Positions 9,073 to 16,900 of a DNA stretch of 64,000 nt are shown one piece after another. Origin of the DNA: Rhodoferax sp. GTDB taxonomy: Bacteria > Pseudomonadota > Gammaproteobacteria > Burkholderiales > Burkholderiaceae_C. Numbering within the stretch: the stretch's first letter is position 1; every line of letters starts with the position of its first letter. The translations under genes were made by a program, and so were the position numbers. The stretch covers positions 1-64,000 of the forward strand of contig NZ_JAQTXM010000016.1 in the NCBI RefSeq assembly GCF_028688795.1, written 5' to 3'. Under the pieces are notes generated by a model, which was given only the letters and a program-made list of their open reading frames with translations, was not told the DNA's origin and did not search any database.

Positions 9073-9648
9073 TTATTTGGTGGCTGCCACCGTCACCAAC
9101 GCGGGTCGCAAGATGCGGTCGGCAATCAGGTAGCCTTTTTGCAGCACCGAGACCACGGTGTTGGCTTCCTGGTCGGCTGGCACCATGCTGATGGCTTGAT
9201 GCAAATGAGGGTCAAATTTGGCGCCAGCCACCGGGTTGATGGCCACGACTTTGTTTCGCTCAAGGGCGCTGACCAGTTGACGCAAGGTGGCTTGCGCGCC
9301 TTCGCGGATGTGCTCAAGCGTGGCGTCTTTGGTGTTCAGGCCGGCTTCCAGGCTGTCCAACACCGGCAGCAAGCTGTCGGCAAACCCTTCAACTGCAAAT
9401 TTTCGGGCTTTGGAGATTTCGTCTTCCGCACGGCGACGGGCGTTTTCAGCCTCAGCTTTGGCGCGCAAATACTGGTCAGCCAACTCGGCGCTTTTGGCCT
9501 GTAACTCGGCCAGGTCAGCCTGGCACTTGGCCAATGCCTCGGCTTCAAAATTGGCCATGGCAGCGCTGATGTCGCTCACATCTTGCGGGCTGTTGCTTGC
9601 TGCTGAAGACTGATTTGGATGGGGCGGTGTAGAGGTAGGGTCAGACAT
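9073..9648 (-). CDS. grpE: Nucleotide exchange factor GrpE
   Basis: The 191-residue protein has a disordered N-terminus, a long dimerising coiled coil ([20 protein letters not shown], then [10 protein letters not shown]), a helix bundle ([16 protein letters not shown]) and a C-terminal beta domain with [11 protein letters not shown] and [11 protein letters not shown]. GrpE releases ADP from DnaK and acts as a heat sensor of the system. I start at MSDPTSTPP: the frame stays open upstream, but that stretch crosses the heat-shock promoter and the FKBP terminator and has no homology. Confidence 0.95.
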   Translation of the reverse strand: MSDPTSTPPHPNQSSAASNSPQDVSDISAAMANFEAEALAKCQADLAELQAKSAELADQYLRAKAEAENARRRAEDEISKARKFAVEGFADSLLPVLDSLEAGLNTKDATLEHIREGAQATLRQLVSALERNKVVAINPVAGAKFDPHLHQAISMVPADQEANTVVSVLQKGYLIADRILRPALVTVAATK

Positions 9649-9684
9649 TCGATTTTCTGGATTTTTAAAATGACGATGATCCAA

Positions 9685-9711
9685 GTTTGGGGTGTCCGGG
9701 GGAATTTCAAG
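9685..9711 (-). promoter_or_regulatory. Sigma-32 heat-shock promoter upstream of grpE
   Basis: The minus strand carries CTTGAAA, a 12-nt spacer and CCCCAAAC. The -35 hexamer matches the heat-shock sigma consensus perfectly and the -10 closely. It lies 37 nt before the grpE start codon and after the FKBP terminator, so it is the likely main promoter of grpE-dnaK-dnaJ. Confidence 0.8.
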
Positions 9712-9753
9712 AGTTTTTTGAAAAAACTGCCTTATCGCGACCCATTTGGACAT

Positions 9754-9784
9754 AAAAAAGCGGGCGCTGATCAGGCCCGCTTGG
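9754..9784 (-). terminator. Rho-independent terminator after the FKBP gene
   Basis: On the minus strand AAGCGGGC pairs with GCCCGCTT around a 9-nt loop, followed by a T-run. It insulates the FKBP/HxlR unit from the grpE heat-shock promoter. Confidence 0.8.
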
Positions 9785-9831
9785 GTTGGTGTGAGAATTT
9801 TTACCAACGGTTCATCAACACCACACTGATG

Positions 9832-10182
9832 TCATTTCACACCCAGCAACTCGACTTCAAACTTCAGGGTGGCGTTGGGCGGGATCACGCCGCCAGCGCC
9901 ACGCGCGCCATAACCTAAGGCGGCCGGAATGATCAGCACACGGGTACCACCCACGCGCATGCCGGCCACGCCTTCGTCCCACCCGCGAATCACCATGCCA
10001 GCCCCGAGGCTGAACACAAACGGGTCGCGGCGGTCTTTGCTGGAATCAAATTTGGCGCCTTGTTGGCCGTCCTGGTAGAGCCAACCCGTGTAATGGACGG
10101 TGACGCTCTGGCCTTTGCTGGCCAAATCGCCCTCGCCAATCACTGTGTCATCAAATTCGAGACCTGAGGCAGTTGTTGTCAT
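9832..10182 (-). CDS. FKBP-type peptidyl-prolyl cis-trans isomerase
   Basis: The 116-residue single-domain FKBP carries VTVHYTGWLYQDG, FVFSLGAGMVIRGWDEGVAG and ALGYGARGAGGVIPPNATL, with the Tyr, Phe, Val-Ile and Trp positions that line the proline pocket. There is no signal peptide, so it is cytoplasmic. It catalyses prolyl bond isomerisation during folding, which suits its place beside the DnaK cluster, although a terminator separates the two. It lies downstream of the HxlR gene on the same strand. Confidence 0.93.
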   Translation of the reverse strand: MTTTASGLEFDDTVIGEGDLASKGQSVTVHYTGWLYQDGQQGAKFDSSKDRRDPFVFSLGAGMVIRGWDEGVAGMRVGGTRVLIIPAALGYGARGAGGVIPPNATLKFEVELLGVK

Positions 10183-10221
10183 GAGAAGTTTCTTGTTAGG
10201 TTAGGCTGAAATAAAACGCTG

Positions 10222-10533
10222 TCAGACGCTCTTTTTGGCTTGGCTGGCAGCCCACTTGGTGGCAAATGCCGACAAATCGCCCATGCGCTTGAGAAGATCG
10301 GCACCCAGTGTGGTCACGATATATCCGTCACTGCCATGCGTGAGCAAGCCGGCTTCGCGCAATTCCTTGATCCGGGTGTTCAGCGTGTTGGGGGTGATGG
10401 TGCCCACGCTGTCTTGCAGCAGACGAAACGTCTGTGGGTGTCCGTCTTTGAGGGCCCACATGACACGAATGGCATAGCGGGACTCCAGCAGGCTCAACAA
10501 TGGGCCAATGGCCGCGTTTTCTTTGTTACTCAT
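10222..10533 (-). CDS. HxlR-family winged-helix transcriptional regulator
   Basis: The 103-residue protein has the HxlR wHTH core: GPLLSLLESRYAIRVMWAL, QTFRLLQDSVGTITPNTLNT and RIKELREAGLLTHG, then a wing and the TLGADLL ending. Start MSNKENAAIG is preferred over an upstream ATG because of an AAGGAG site 10 nt before it. The usual N-terminal Cys of redox-sensing HxlR members is absent. Many family members regulate adjacent genes, so the FKBP gene or a divergent promoter to the right are candidate targets, but nothing here proves it. Confidence 0.85.
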   Translation of the reverse strand: MSNKENAAIGPLLSLLESRYAIRVMWALKDGHPQTFRLLQDSVGTITPNTLNTRIKELREAGLLTHGSDGYIVTTLGADLLKRMGDLSAFATKWAASQAKKSV

Positions 10534-10756
10534 TATCTTGGTCTCCTTGAGGCGTGAATGGCTCGCCTGGAGACATTTCCAGCACTCCGGCGGGTACGTC
10601 AAACTATATCACCAGATTGATCCTGTGCTACATGTTTCATAGCTAAAAAATATCGGCCGCATGCTGAAAACAGCCCACTTGGGTACTTGCCAGCCATCGG
10701 CCGAAATGCTATGGTTTCCACATATTCAGTGCTTTTAAACCTATTTATTGATATTT

Positions 10757-11044
10757 ATGATCATCAATTTTGAACAAGTTCACAACTATTACGAGCGACT
10801 GGTCTTTGAGGACATCGCCCGGTTGTCAGAGGCTTATGCCACCTACAGTGCCGACATGCTCGCCGATGTCGCTTGTGTGGCGCTTAACCGTTTGCCAGCG
10901 CGCTATGTGCGCCACGATGTCGACATGATGTTTTACCTGACCGAGCAAGAGCGTCACGCCATTGATGAGTCGCTGACCGAGGCCCTCACCTATGCTTTCG
11001 CGCTGGTGGGTGAGCGCATGGCCAAGCGAGGCATGACAGCCTGA
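10757..11044 (+). CDS. ComFB-family protein (late competence development domain)
   Basis: A 95-residue acidic protein that is almost entirely one ComFB domain: FEQVHNYYERLVFEDIARL, DMLADVACVALNRLPARY and the Tyr-Val-Arg-His segment that follows. In other bacteria ComFB-fold proteins bind cyclic dinucleotides and influence competence or motility. Here the gene stands alone, and the window's many c-di-GMP genes make a ligand role attractive but unproven. ATG at 10757 is taken as the start; a TTG three codons earlier is possible. Confidence 0.75.
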   Translation: MIINFEQVHNYYERLVFEDIARLSEAYATYSADMLADVACVALNRLPARYVRHDVDMMFYLTEQERHAIDESLTEALTYAFALVGERMAKRGMTA

Positions 11045-11236
11045 GCGACTTGCAACGGTGCCCAGTGCACCCGTTGCCAACACCTGCTGAAGGTTCGCAA
11101 GCAAACCGTCTGGCGACGCAATGGCATTGGCCTGCCAGGGGTGTTTTGGTTGAATTTAGTACGGCAGCGCACAGACCACCGCAGGGTGTCAGTTGCACCA
11201 TGGGTTTTTAATTTATTCAACTGCATCGGATAACCC

Positions 11237-11383
11237 ATGAACCTTCACCTCAGCCTTACGCCTTTGATTTCCCTGCTGGCAGGGATTCTCATTTTGGTCA
11301 TGCCTAAACTTTTGAATTTCATTGTGGCGATCTACCTGATTGCGATCGGACTGATTGGGCTGGTTGGCAGCGGGCGCCTGTGA
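11237..11383 (+). CDS. DUF3096 small membrane protein (48 aa)
   Basis: A short gene encoding MNLHLSLTPLISLLAGILIL and a second hydrophobic stretch, LLNFIVAIYLIAIGLIGLVG: two transmembrane helices joined by MPK. This matches the DUF3096 family of tiny inner-membrane proteins of unknown function. Its start codon lies inside the right arm of an inverted repeat (CATGGGTT at 11199 with AACCCATG at 11232), which could mask initiation. Confidence 0.75.
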   Translation: MNLHLSLTPLISLLAGILILVMPKLLNFIVAIYLIAIGLIGLVGSGRL

Positions 11384-11404
11384 TTGGGTTGTGACAGAAA
11401 TTTA

Positions 11405-11432
11405 TTGCGCTCACTAACTTTCTGTCTACAAT
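11405..11432 (+). promoter_or_regulatory. Candidate sigma-70 promoter of the phasin gene
   Basis: TTGCGC, a 16-nt spacer and TACAAT resemble -35 and -10 hexamers. They lie immediately upstream of the palindromic operator and about 80 nt before the phasin ATG. Confidence 0.55.
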
Positions 11433-11438
11433 GACGCA

Positions 11439-11457
11439 AATGCTGCACTGCAGCATT
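11439..11457 (+). promoter_or_regulatory. Perfect 19-bp palindrome, probable PhaR operator
   Basis: AATGCTGCA, one C, then TGCAGCATT form a perfect inverted repeat placed over the expected transcription start of the phasin gene. PhaR, the repressor of phasin genes, binds TGC-rich palindromes of the CTGC...GCAG kind. Position and sequence therefore fit autorepression released when PHA granules titrate PhaR. PhaR itself is not in the window. Confidence 0.72.
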
Positions 11458-11512
11458 GATGATCGTCCAGGCTACTCCTTAATGTGGCCGTCTTTAACCC
11501 AAGGAAACTGAA

Positions 11513-12058
11513 ATGACCAACACTGCTGAACAATTCGCCGCCAACTCCAAAGCAACTCTTGAAGCAGCGCAAGCGCTCGCTGCCAAGGGTCAAGACGGCC
11601 TTGAAAAGTTGGTTGATTTGAATCTGGCAACCAGCAAAACCGTGTTGGGCGAGTCATTCGCACACGCCAAAGCGGTGCTGGGTGCAAAAGACGCTCAAGA
11701 ATTGGCCGCCTTGCAAGCTGGCTTGGCTAAGCCCCTGGCCGAAAAATCTGCCGCTTACGCTCAGAATTTCCAGAAAATTGTTGCCGGTGCCAGCGAAGAG
11801 TTCACCAAGGCAGCCCAAGCCAATGTGGCCGAAGTGCAAAAAGGCTTCGCAGCCTTGATCGAAAGCGCCACTAAAAACGCACCAGCAGGCTCTGAGTCAG
11901 CCGTCGCTTTTTTCAACAACGCCATCAGCGCTGGTCAAAACGCTTTCGCTACAGCCCAAAGCTCGGCCAAGCAAGCTGTTGAAGCCGCTCAAGCCAACTT
12001 CACAAATGTTGCAGCGCAAGCCACTGAAGCCGTCAAGAAGGCAACAAAGTCTGCTTGA
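11513..12058 (+). CDS. phaP: Phasin family protein (PHA granule-associated)
   Basis: The 181-residue, alanine-rich, fully helical protein has the phasin pattern: AEQFAANSKATLEAAQALAA, GLEKLVDLNLATSKTVL, FQKIVAGASEEF and an amphipathic tail of AAQAN and ATEAVKKAT repeats. Phasins coat polyhydroxyalkanoate granules and control their size and number. An AAGGAAAC Shine-Dalgarno precedes the ATG, and upstream lie a promoter and a PhaR-like palindrome. A terminator follows directly, so it is monocistronic. It implies the organism stores PHA. Confidence 0.92.
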   Translation: MTNTAEQFAANSKATLEAAQALAAKGQDGLEKLVDLNLATSKTVLGESFAHAKAVLGAKDAQELAALQAGLAKPLAEKSAAYAQNFQKIVAGASEEFTKAAQANVAEVQKGFAALIESATKNAPAGSESAVAFFNNAISAGQNAFATAQSSAKQAVEAAQANFTNVAAQATEAVKKATKSA

Positions 12059-12088
12059 TCATCCATTGATTTCGCAGAAATAAGACAC

Positions 12089-12118
12089 ACGGCACTTTTG
12101 GGTGCCGTTGTTGTTTTT
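12089..12118 (+). terminator. Terminator after the phasin gene
   Basis: ACGGCAC pairs with GTGCCGT around a 6-nt loop, followed by a T-rich tract (TGTTGTTTTT). Confidence 0.8.
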
Positions 12119-12176
12119 ATGCCCAAATCGTTTGGGAACCGCGTTCAAGCTTTAAGCACCACACCTTGGTCCTGCC

Positions 12177-12437
12177 ATGCAACAAAGTCAGACAGAGCAA
12201 TGCACCTTCTCCAACGATGGGGTTGAAGCGGTTGATGTGCTTGATGAGCGCAGCCTGCTGCTTGAAGAGGTGAACTTCAAATGGCTGATGGCGGGCCTGG
12301 GTTGGTGGGTTGACATGGCGCAGTTCACCCGTGACCCTTTGTATGCCGCCCGCTATTTGACGCTGGCCAAGTCTGCTGAGTCTGCGGCGTTAAGAAAATG
12401 TGCCGCTGCCCTTGAGTGGCGATCTAGGCCGCACTGA
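12177..12437 (+). CDS. Conserved hypothetical protein (86 aa)
   Basis: I do not recognise a named family. The product is acidic at its N-terminus and contains DERSLLLEEVNFKWLMAGLG, WWVDMAQFTRDPLYAARYL and a helical tail ALRKCAAALEW. The pattern resembles small uncharacterised cytoplasmic proteins found beside housekeeping genes in Comamonadaceae. No clear Shine-Dalgarno is visible. It may be expressed with the downstream Maf gene, 130 nt away. Confidence 0.5.
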   Translation: MQQSQTEQCTFSNDGVEAVDVLDERSLLLEEVNFKWLMAGLGWWVDMAQFTRDPLYAARYLTLAKSAESAALRKCAAALEWRSRPH

Positions 12438-12567
12438 CGTCAAATCATGCAGGTAACGCCGAATCGGGCAAGTCTTGCATCCACATGACGCTTCAGCCAG
12501 AAGTGCTCGCCAAAGTCGACCATGACGCACCCACGGTGCGATCAAAATTACTAAACTATGCGGTGTT

Positions 12568-13185
12568 ATGAACCCGCTCAATTCCCGAATTTATCTTGCG
12601 TCACAAAACCCACGTTATCGCGAGTCACTCGCGCAAATAGGTGTCGGTTTTGAAATGCTTTTGCTGCGCACCGACCCAAGGCGAGAGTTGGCCATCAATG
12701 ACGTTCAAGAGGCTGATGAGACGGTTCAGCACTACCTCGAACGCATTTGTTGTGCGACGGTAGTAGCAGGGCAGCACGCCTTGGTGTCGCGCAGTTTGCG
12801 TGCCTATCCGGTGCTTGCGGCAGACGCCATTCTTGAAACCGACGGCTCGGCCGTTGGCAAGCCTCATGATCAAAAGGCGTCGGCAGACATGTTGCGTGCC
12901 TTGTCTGGCCGCCAACACCTGTTGACCAGTGCGGTGGCTGTCGCGTTTCAGGCGCGCGTGGCATGTCGATTGACCACCACCAACATCTCCTTTGCGACAC
13001 TGACCGACGAAAGAATTCGCCGCTACGTGATGGCCAACGAAGGGCGGGACCGGGCAGGTGCCTACGCCGTCGAAGGTCTCGGCGGCGCGTTTGTGTCGCG
13101 CATCGAGGGCAGCCATTCCGCCTTGTTTGGTTTGCCTCTGTTTGAAACGGTTGAGCTGTTAAGCGAATTTGATTTGTCGATTTGA
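12568..13185 (+). CDS. Maf-family nucleoside triphosphate pyrophosphatase
   Basis: The 205-residue protein has the Maf fold signatures: IYLASQNPRYRESLAQIGV at the N-terminus (the SxSPRR phosphate loop, here SQNPRY), PVLAADAILETDG with the catalytic Asp region, VGKPHD, and GRDRAGAYAVEGLGGAFVSR near the C-terminus. Maf proteins hydrolyse non-canonical or standard NTPs (for example dTTP/UTP or m7GTP) to monophosphates and affect septation. The phosphate loop departs from the usual SPRR, so activity may be altered; the subfamily cannot be assigned with confidence. Confidence 0.83.
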   Translation: MNPLNSRIYLASQNPRYRESLAQIGVGFEMLLLRTDPRRELAINDVQEADETVQHYLERICCATVVAGQHALVSRSLRAYPVLAADAILETDGSAVGKPHDQKASADMLRALSGRQHLLTSAVAVAFQARVACRLTTTNISFATLTDERIRRYVMANEGRDRAGAYAVEGLGGAFVSRIEGSHSALFGLPLFETVELLSEFDLSI

Positions 13186-13202
13186 CTGGATGCGTGCATA
13201 GG

Positions 13203-13258
13203 TATTTATTTAATAGCTGCTTACGCAATATCCACATGGCCTAGAGCCTATTTAGTCT
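13203..13258 (+). repeat. Interspersed repeat, copy 3 (orientation A)
   Basis: TTTAATAGCTGCTTACGCAA then GGCCTAGAGCCTATTTAG matches the family consensus well. It lies in the non-coding gap after the Maf gene. Confidence 0.8.
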
Positions 13259-13410
13259 TCAATACAGTTGATTTTTCGGTCAAGTTCCGACCTGTGGTTG
13301 GCGTCCTGCCGCCACAGATTCACCTGGTATCTTGAGCACCACGTTCCTGAGCTGCGGCGTTTAAACTCAAGTGCAAGTTTGTTCAAAGTTGACGACAACA
13401 AAGGGTTTTT

Positions 13411-13809
13411 ATGGCAATTGGCTGGCTCACGGTTCTGAAACTTGTTCCCTGGGGCGATGTGATCGAAAACGCACCCAAGGTGGCTCAGGGAGCCAAAAAA
13501 CTCTGGAGCACAGTAGGCAAAAAACCTGTGCCAGGTGCGGCTGACGTCATCACGCCAGTCCAAAGCGGGCAGGGCGCCTTGAGCGGGCAAGACGGCGCCG
13601 TGGCCGCGCTACAGGCGCAAGTGGCAGCACTGCAAGTGGCTACTTCCGAGCTGCACCAGCAAATGCTGGAGTCCAGCGCACTGATCCAGTCTCTGGCCGA
13701 GCAAAACACCCAGTTGGTGCAGCGTGTAGAGCTCAACCGCAAGCGCATGCTGATGATTGGTGTGCTCACGGTGGTGTTGGCCGTGGTGATGGCCGCTAAA
13801 TATATTTGA
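13411..13809 (+). CDS. Hypothetical tail-anchored coiled-coil protein (132 aa)
   Basis: No named family is recognised. The N-terminal 30 residues (WLTVLKLVPWGDVIENAP, KVAQGAKKLW) are amphipathic. Residues about 65-110 form a heptad-rich coiled coil (VAALQAQVAALQVATSELHQ and LIQSLAEQNTQLVQRVELN). The last 20 residues are a single transmembrane helix (MLMIGVLTVVLAVVMAA). The layout suggests a membrane-tethered oligomer facing the cytoplasm. Copies of the interspersed repeat in the same orientation lie on both sides, and the stop codon abuts the downstream copy. Confidence 0.65.
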   Translation: MAIGWLTVLKLVPWGDVIENAPKVAQGAKKLWSTVGKKPVPGAADVITPVQSGQGALSGQDGAVAALQAQVAALQVATSELHQQMLESSALIQSLAEQNTQLVQRVELNRKRMLMIGVLTVVLAVVMAAKYI

Positions 13810-13862
13810 TAGTGACTTGCGCAATGAATACAAGGGCTAGAGGCCTATTTTGCTTATAAATG
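13800..13862 (+). repeat. Interspersed repeat, copy 4 (orientation A)
   Basis: ATTTGATAGTGACTTGCGCA then ATACAAGGGCTAGAGGCCTA and TTTTGC match the consensus closely. The copy overlaps the last codons of the upstream coiled-coil gene and lies 45 nt before recC. Confidence 0.85.
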
Positions 13863-13905
13863 ATTTGAAGGTCTGCCTCCTGGCAGGCTGGCTGTTGGGA
13901 CGGTC

Positions 13906-16900
13906 ATGACGACCTCTGATCTTCCTGCAGGCTTCATGGTGCTGCACGGCAACCGTCTGGAAGACCTACGCGACCTGTTGTTGCAGGTGCTTCAAGCCCA
14001 GCCGCTGGCGGTGCTTGAGCCCGAAGTGATCTTGCTGCAAAGCAACGGCATGAAACACTGGCTGGAAATGGCGCTGGCCAGTGACGATGCCTTGGGCGTT
14101 TGCGCTGCCACCCGCATGGCGCTGCCCGGCGCTTACCTGTGGCAGGTGTACCGCGCGGTGCTGGGCCCTGAGGCCGTGCCCGCCGCCATGCCGTTCGACA
14201 AAAATAGCCTGGTCTGGCGGCTGGTGCGTTTGTTGCCCGACTTATGTGAGCGCCATGCGGTCTACGCGCCGCTCAAACGTTATCTGGGCGAGCCGCTGCA
14301 GCCGCGCAAGCTGTACCAATTGGCACTGCAACTGGCGGACGTGCTGGACGGCTACCAAAGCTACCGCGCCGACTGGCTGGCGGATTGGGCCGCTGGCCGA
14401 GATGTGTTGCGTGACGCCAAGGGGGCGGGCCAGGGTGCTGCGGATGTGGCTGCTCTGCCGCCCGAACACGCCTGGCAAGCCCAACTGTGGCGTGACATTC
14501 GGGCTGACGTGGGTGCAGATTTTGAGGACAGTTCCCGCGCCGCCGTGCATGAACGCTTTTTGGTTGCCATGACCGCAGTCAAGCGCCAGGTGGACGCCAC
14601 GGGACAGCGCCCGCCAGGTTTGCCGGCGCGGTTGGTGGTGTTTGGCGTGTCGTCACTCCCGATGCAACTGGTGCAGGCGCTGGCTGCGTTAGGCCAAGTG
14701 AGCCAGGTGCTGATGCTGGTTCAAAACCCTTGTCAATATTTTTGGGGTGACATCGTCGAAGGCCATGCTGCGCTGCGCGCCCAGGTGCGCCGCCGCCAAA
14801 GCCCCAAGGCATCGGCCGAGCCGGCATCTGCGCCACTGGCCCTGGATGCGTCACGGGCTGCCACGCACCCGCTGCTGGCTTCGTGGGGCAAACAGGGTCG
14901 CGACTACCTGCATTTGCTTGATGGATTCGATGCGCCCGAGCAGTACCGCCAGCACTGGACGCGGGTGGATGTGTTTGTGGACCCCACCACGGCTGCGCCA
15001 GAGCGCCCCGCCAGCCAACTGGCGCTGCTGCAGTCGGCCATGCTCAACCTGAACCCCGAGCCCGACGCGCCGCAGCCATTGTCTGATGATGGTTCATTGG
15101 AATTTGTCAGCGCCCACAGCGCCCAGCGTGAGCTTGAGGTGCTGCACGACCGCCTGCTGGCCTGGTTTGAAGACGACGCAACCCTGAAACCACGCGATGT
15201 GATGGTGATGGTGCCCGACATGGAAGCCTTTGCGCCCCATATTCAAGCCGTGTTTGGCCGTTTTGCGCCAGGCCAGCCAGGGTTTATTCCGTATGCGGTG
15301 GCCGACACCACCACGCGCAGCACGCCACTGGTGCAGGCCCTTGAGCAGCTGTTGAGCCTGCCGCAGGCGCGCCTGACGCTGTTTGAGTGGGCCAGTCTGT
15401 TTGAGGTGGCGGCCGTGCGCAAACGCTTCAAAGTGTCTGAGGCCGATGTGCAGCTGCTGCAAGACTGGCTGGCCACCGCAGGCGTGCGCTGGGGACTGGA
15501 CGCGGCCCACCGGCAAGTGTGGGGTTTGCCTACAGGCACCCAAGGCCTGGCACAAAACACCTGGGCCTTTGGCCTGCGCCGTTTGTTGTTGGGCTATGCG
15601 GTGGGCGCGGATTTGGGCTCGGCCACTGGTCGTGGCGATGGGGGTGGAAATGACGATGGTGATGTCGCAGATGCGGGGGAGGCGCCTGGCGCGGGCGGCC
15701 TTTGGCACGACACGCTGGCGCAACCCGCCCTGAGCGGCCTGAGTGCTGCGCTGATGGGCTCGTTGCTGGACTGGCTGCAAAGCATCACCGACACTTTGGC
15801 CGCGCTCTCGCAAGACCACACCCCGGCCGAGTGGGGTGTCACCCTGAACCAGCTGCTGCAGCGCTTTTTTGCCCCGGCGGATGACTCGGAAGAACGCGCC
15901 CTGGCCCGCGTACTGGAGCCGCTGCAAAGTTGGCTTGACGCCTGTGACGCCGCGGGCCTTGACACCCCATTCCCGCTGGAGGTAGTGCGCGAGCATTGGC
16001 TCTCGCAAATCGAGGTGGGCGGCCTGCAGCAGCGCTTTTTTGGCGGGGGTGTGCAGTTTGGCACCCTGATGCCGATGCGCTCCATTCCATTTGCCGTGAT
16101 TGGCCTGTTGGGTATGAACGATGGCGCTTACCCGCGCGCGCAAGCCGCGCGTGATTTTGATTTGATGGCCAGCAGCTGGCGCGCTGGTGACCGCTCGCGC
16201 CGAGAAGATGACCGTTATCTGTTTCTGGAAGCCATTTTGTCTGCGCGCCAAAAGCTCTATGTGAGCTGGCAGGGCCACAGCGCCACCGACAACAGCAAGC
16301 GCCCGCCGTCGGTGCTGGTGGCGCAGCTGCTGGACCACATCAACGCCCTGTGGACTCCGTCCCACAGCGCGCAGGTTCAGCCACTGCAGCCGTTCTCAAA
16401 GGTCTATTTTGAGGCTGCATCGGGTTTCTGTACTTTTGATAAAGATTGGGCTGTAGCCCATATAAATAAAGCGCAAGTAGCTATTGAAAATGTAGTATCA
16501 AACCCCGATATCGTCTGCCCAACAAGCCTCACGCTGGACGACCTGCAACGCTTGTTGCGGGCTCCGGTGGAGGTGTTTTTCAGGAACCGTCTGCAAACCA
16601 CGCTGGACCAGTTAAGCGACCTGGCCGAGCCTGATGAGCCCTTCGCTCTGAACGCGTTGCAGCAACACCAGGCTGGCGCAGATTTGTTGCAAAGCTTTGC
16701 CAGCAGTCAAAGCCTGGCGCGTTTGCAAGGCGCGGGCCAGTTGCCGCTGGCCGCCTTTGGCCAGCACACATCTGAGGTTTTGCTGGACGTGGCCACCCAG
16801 GTGCGTGCGCGGCGCGACCCGTGGCTGGCCCGGTACCCGTTGGCGCTGGCGGCGCAGCCAGTGGATTTGAGTTTTGACCACGGCACCAGTTTGAGCGGTG

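Noticed and set aside
12485-12571. A 28-codon frame just before maf whose stop overlaps the maf ATG
   Set aside because: No ribosome site, no family, and too short to distinguish from chance.
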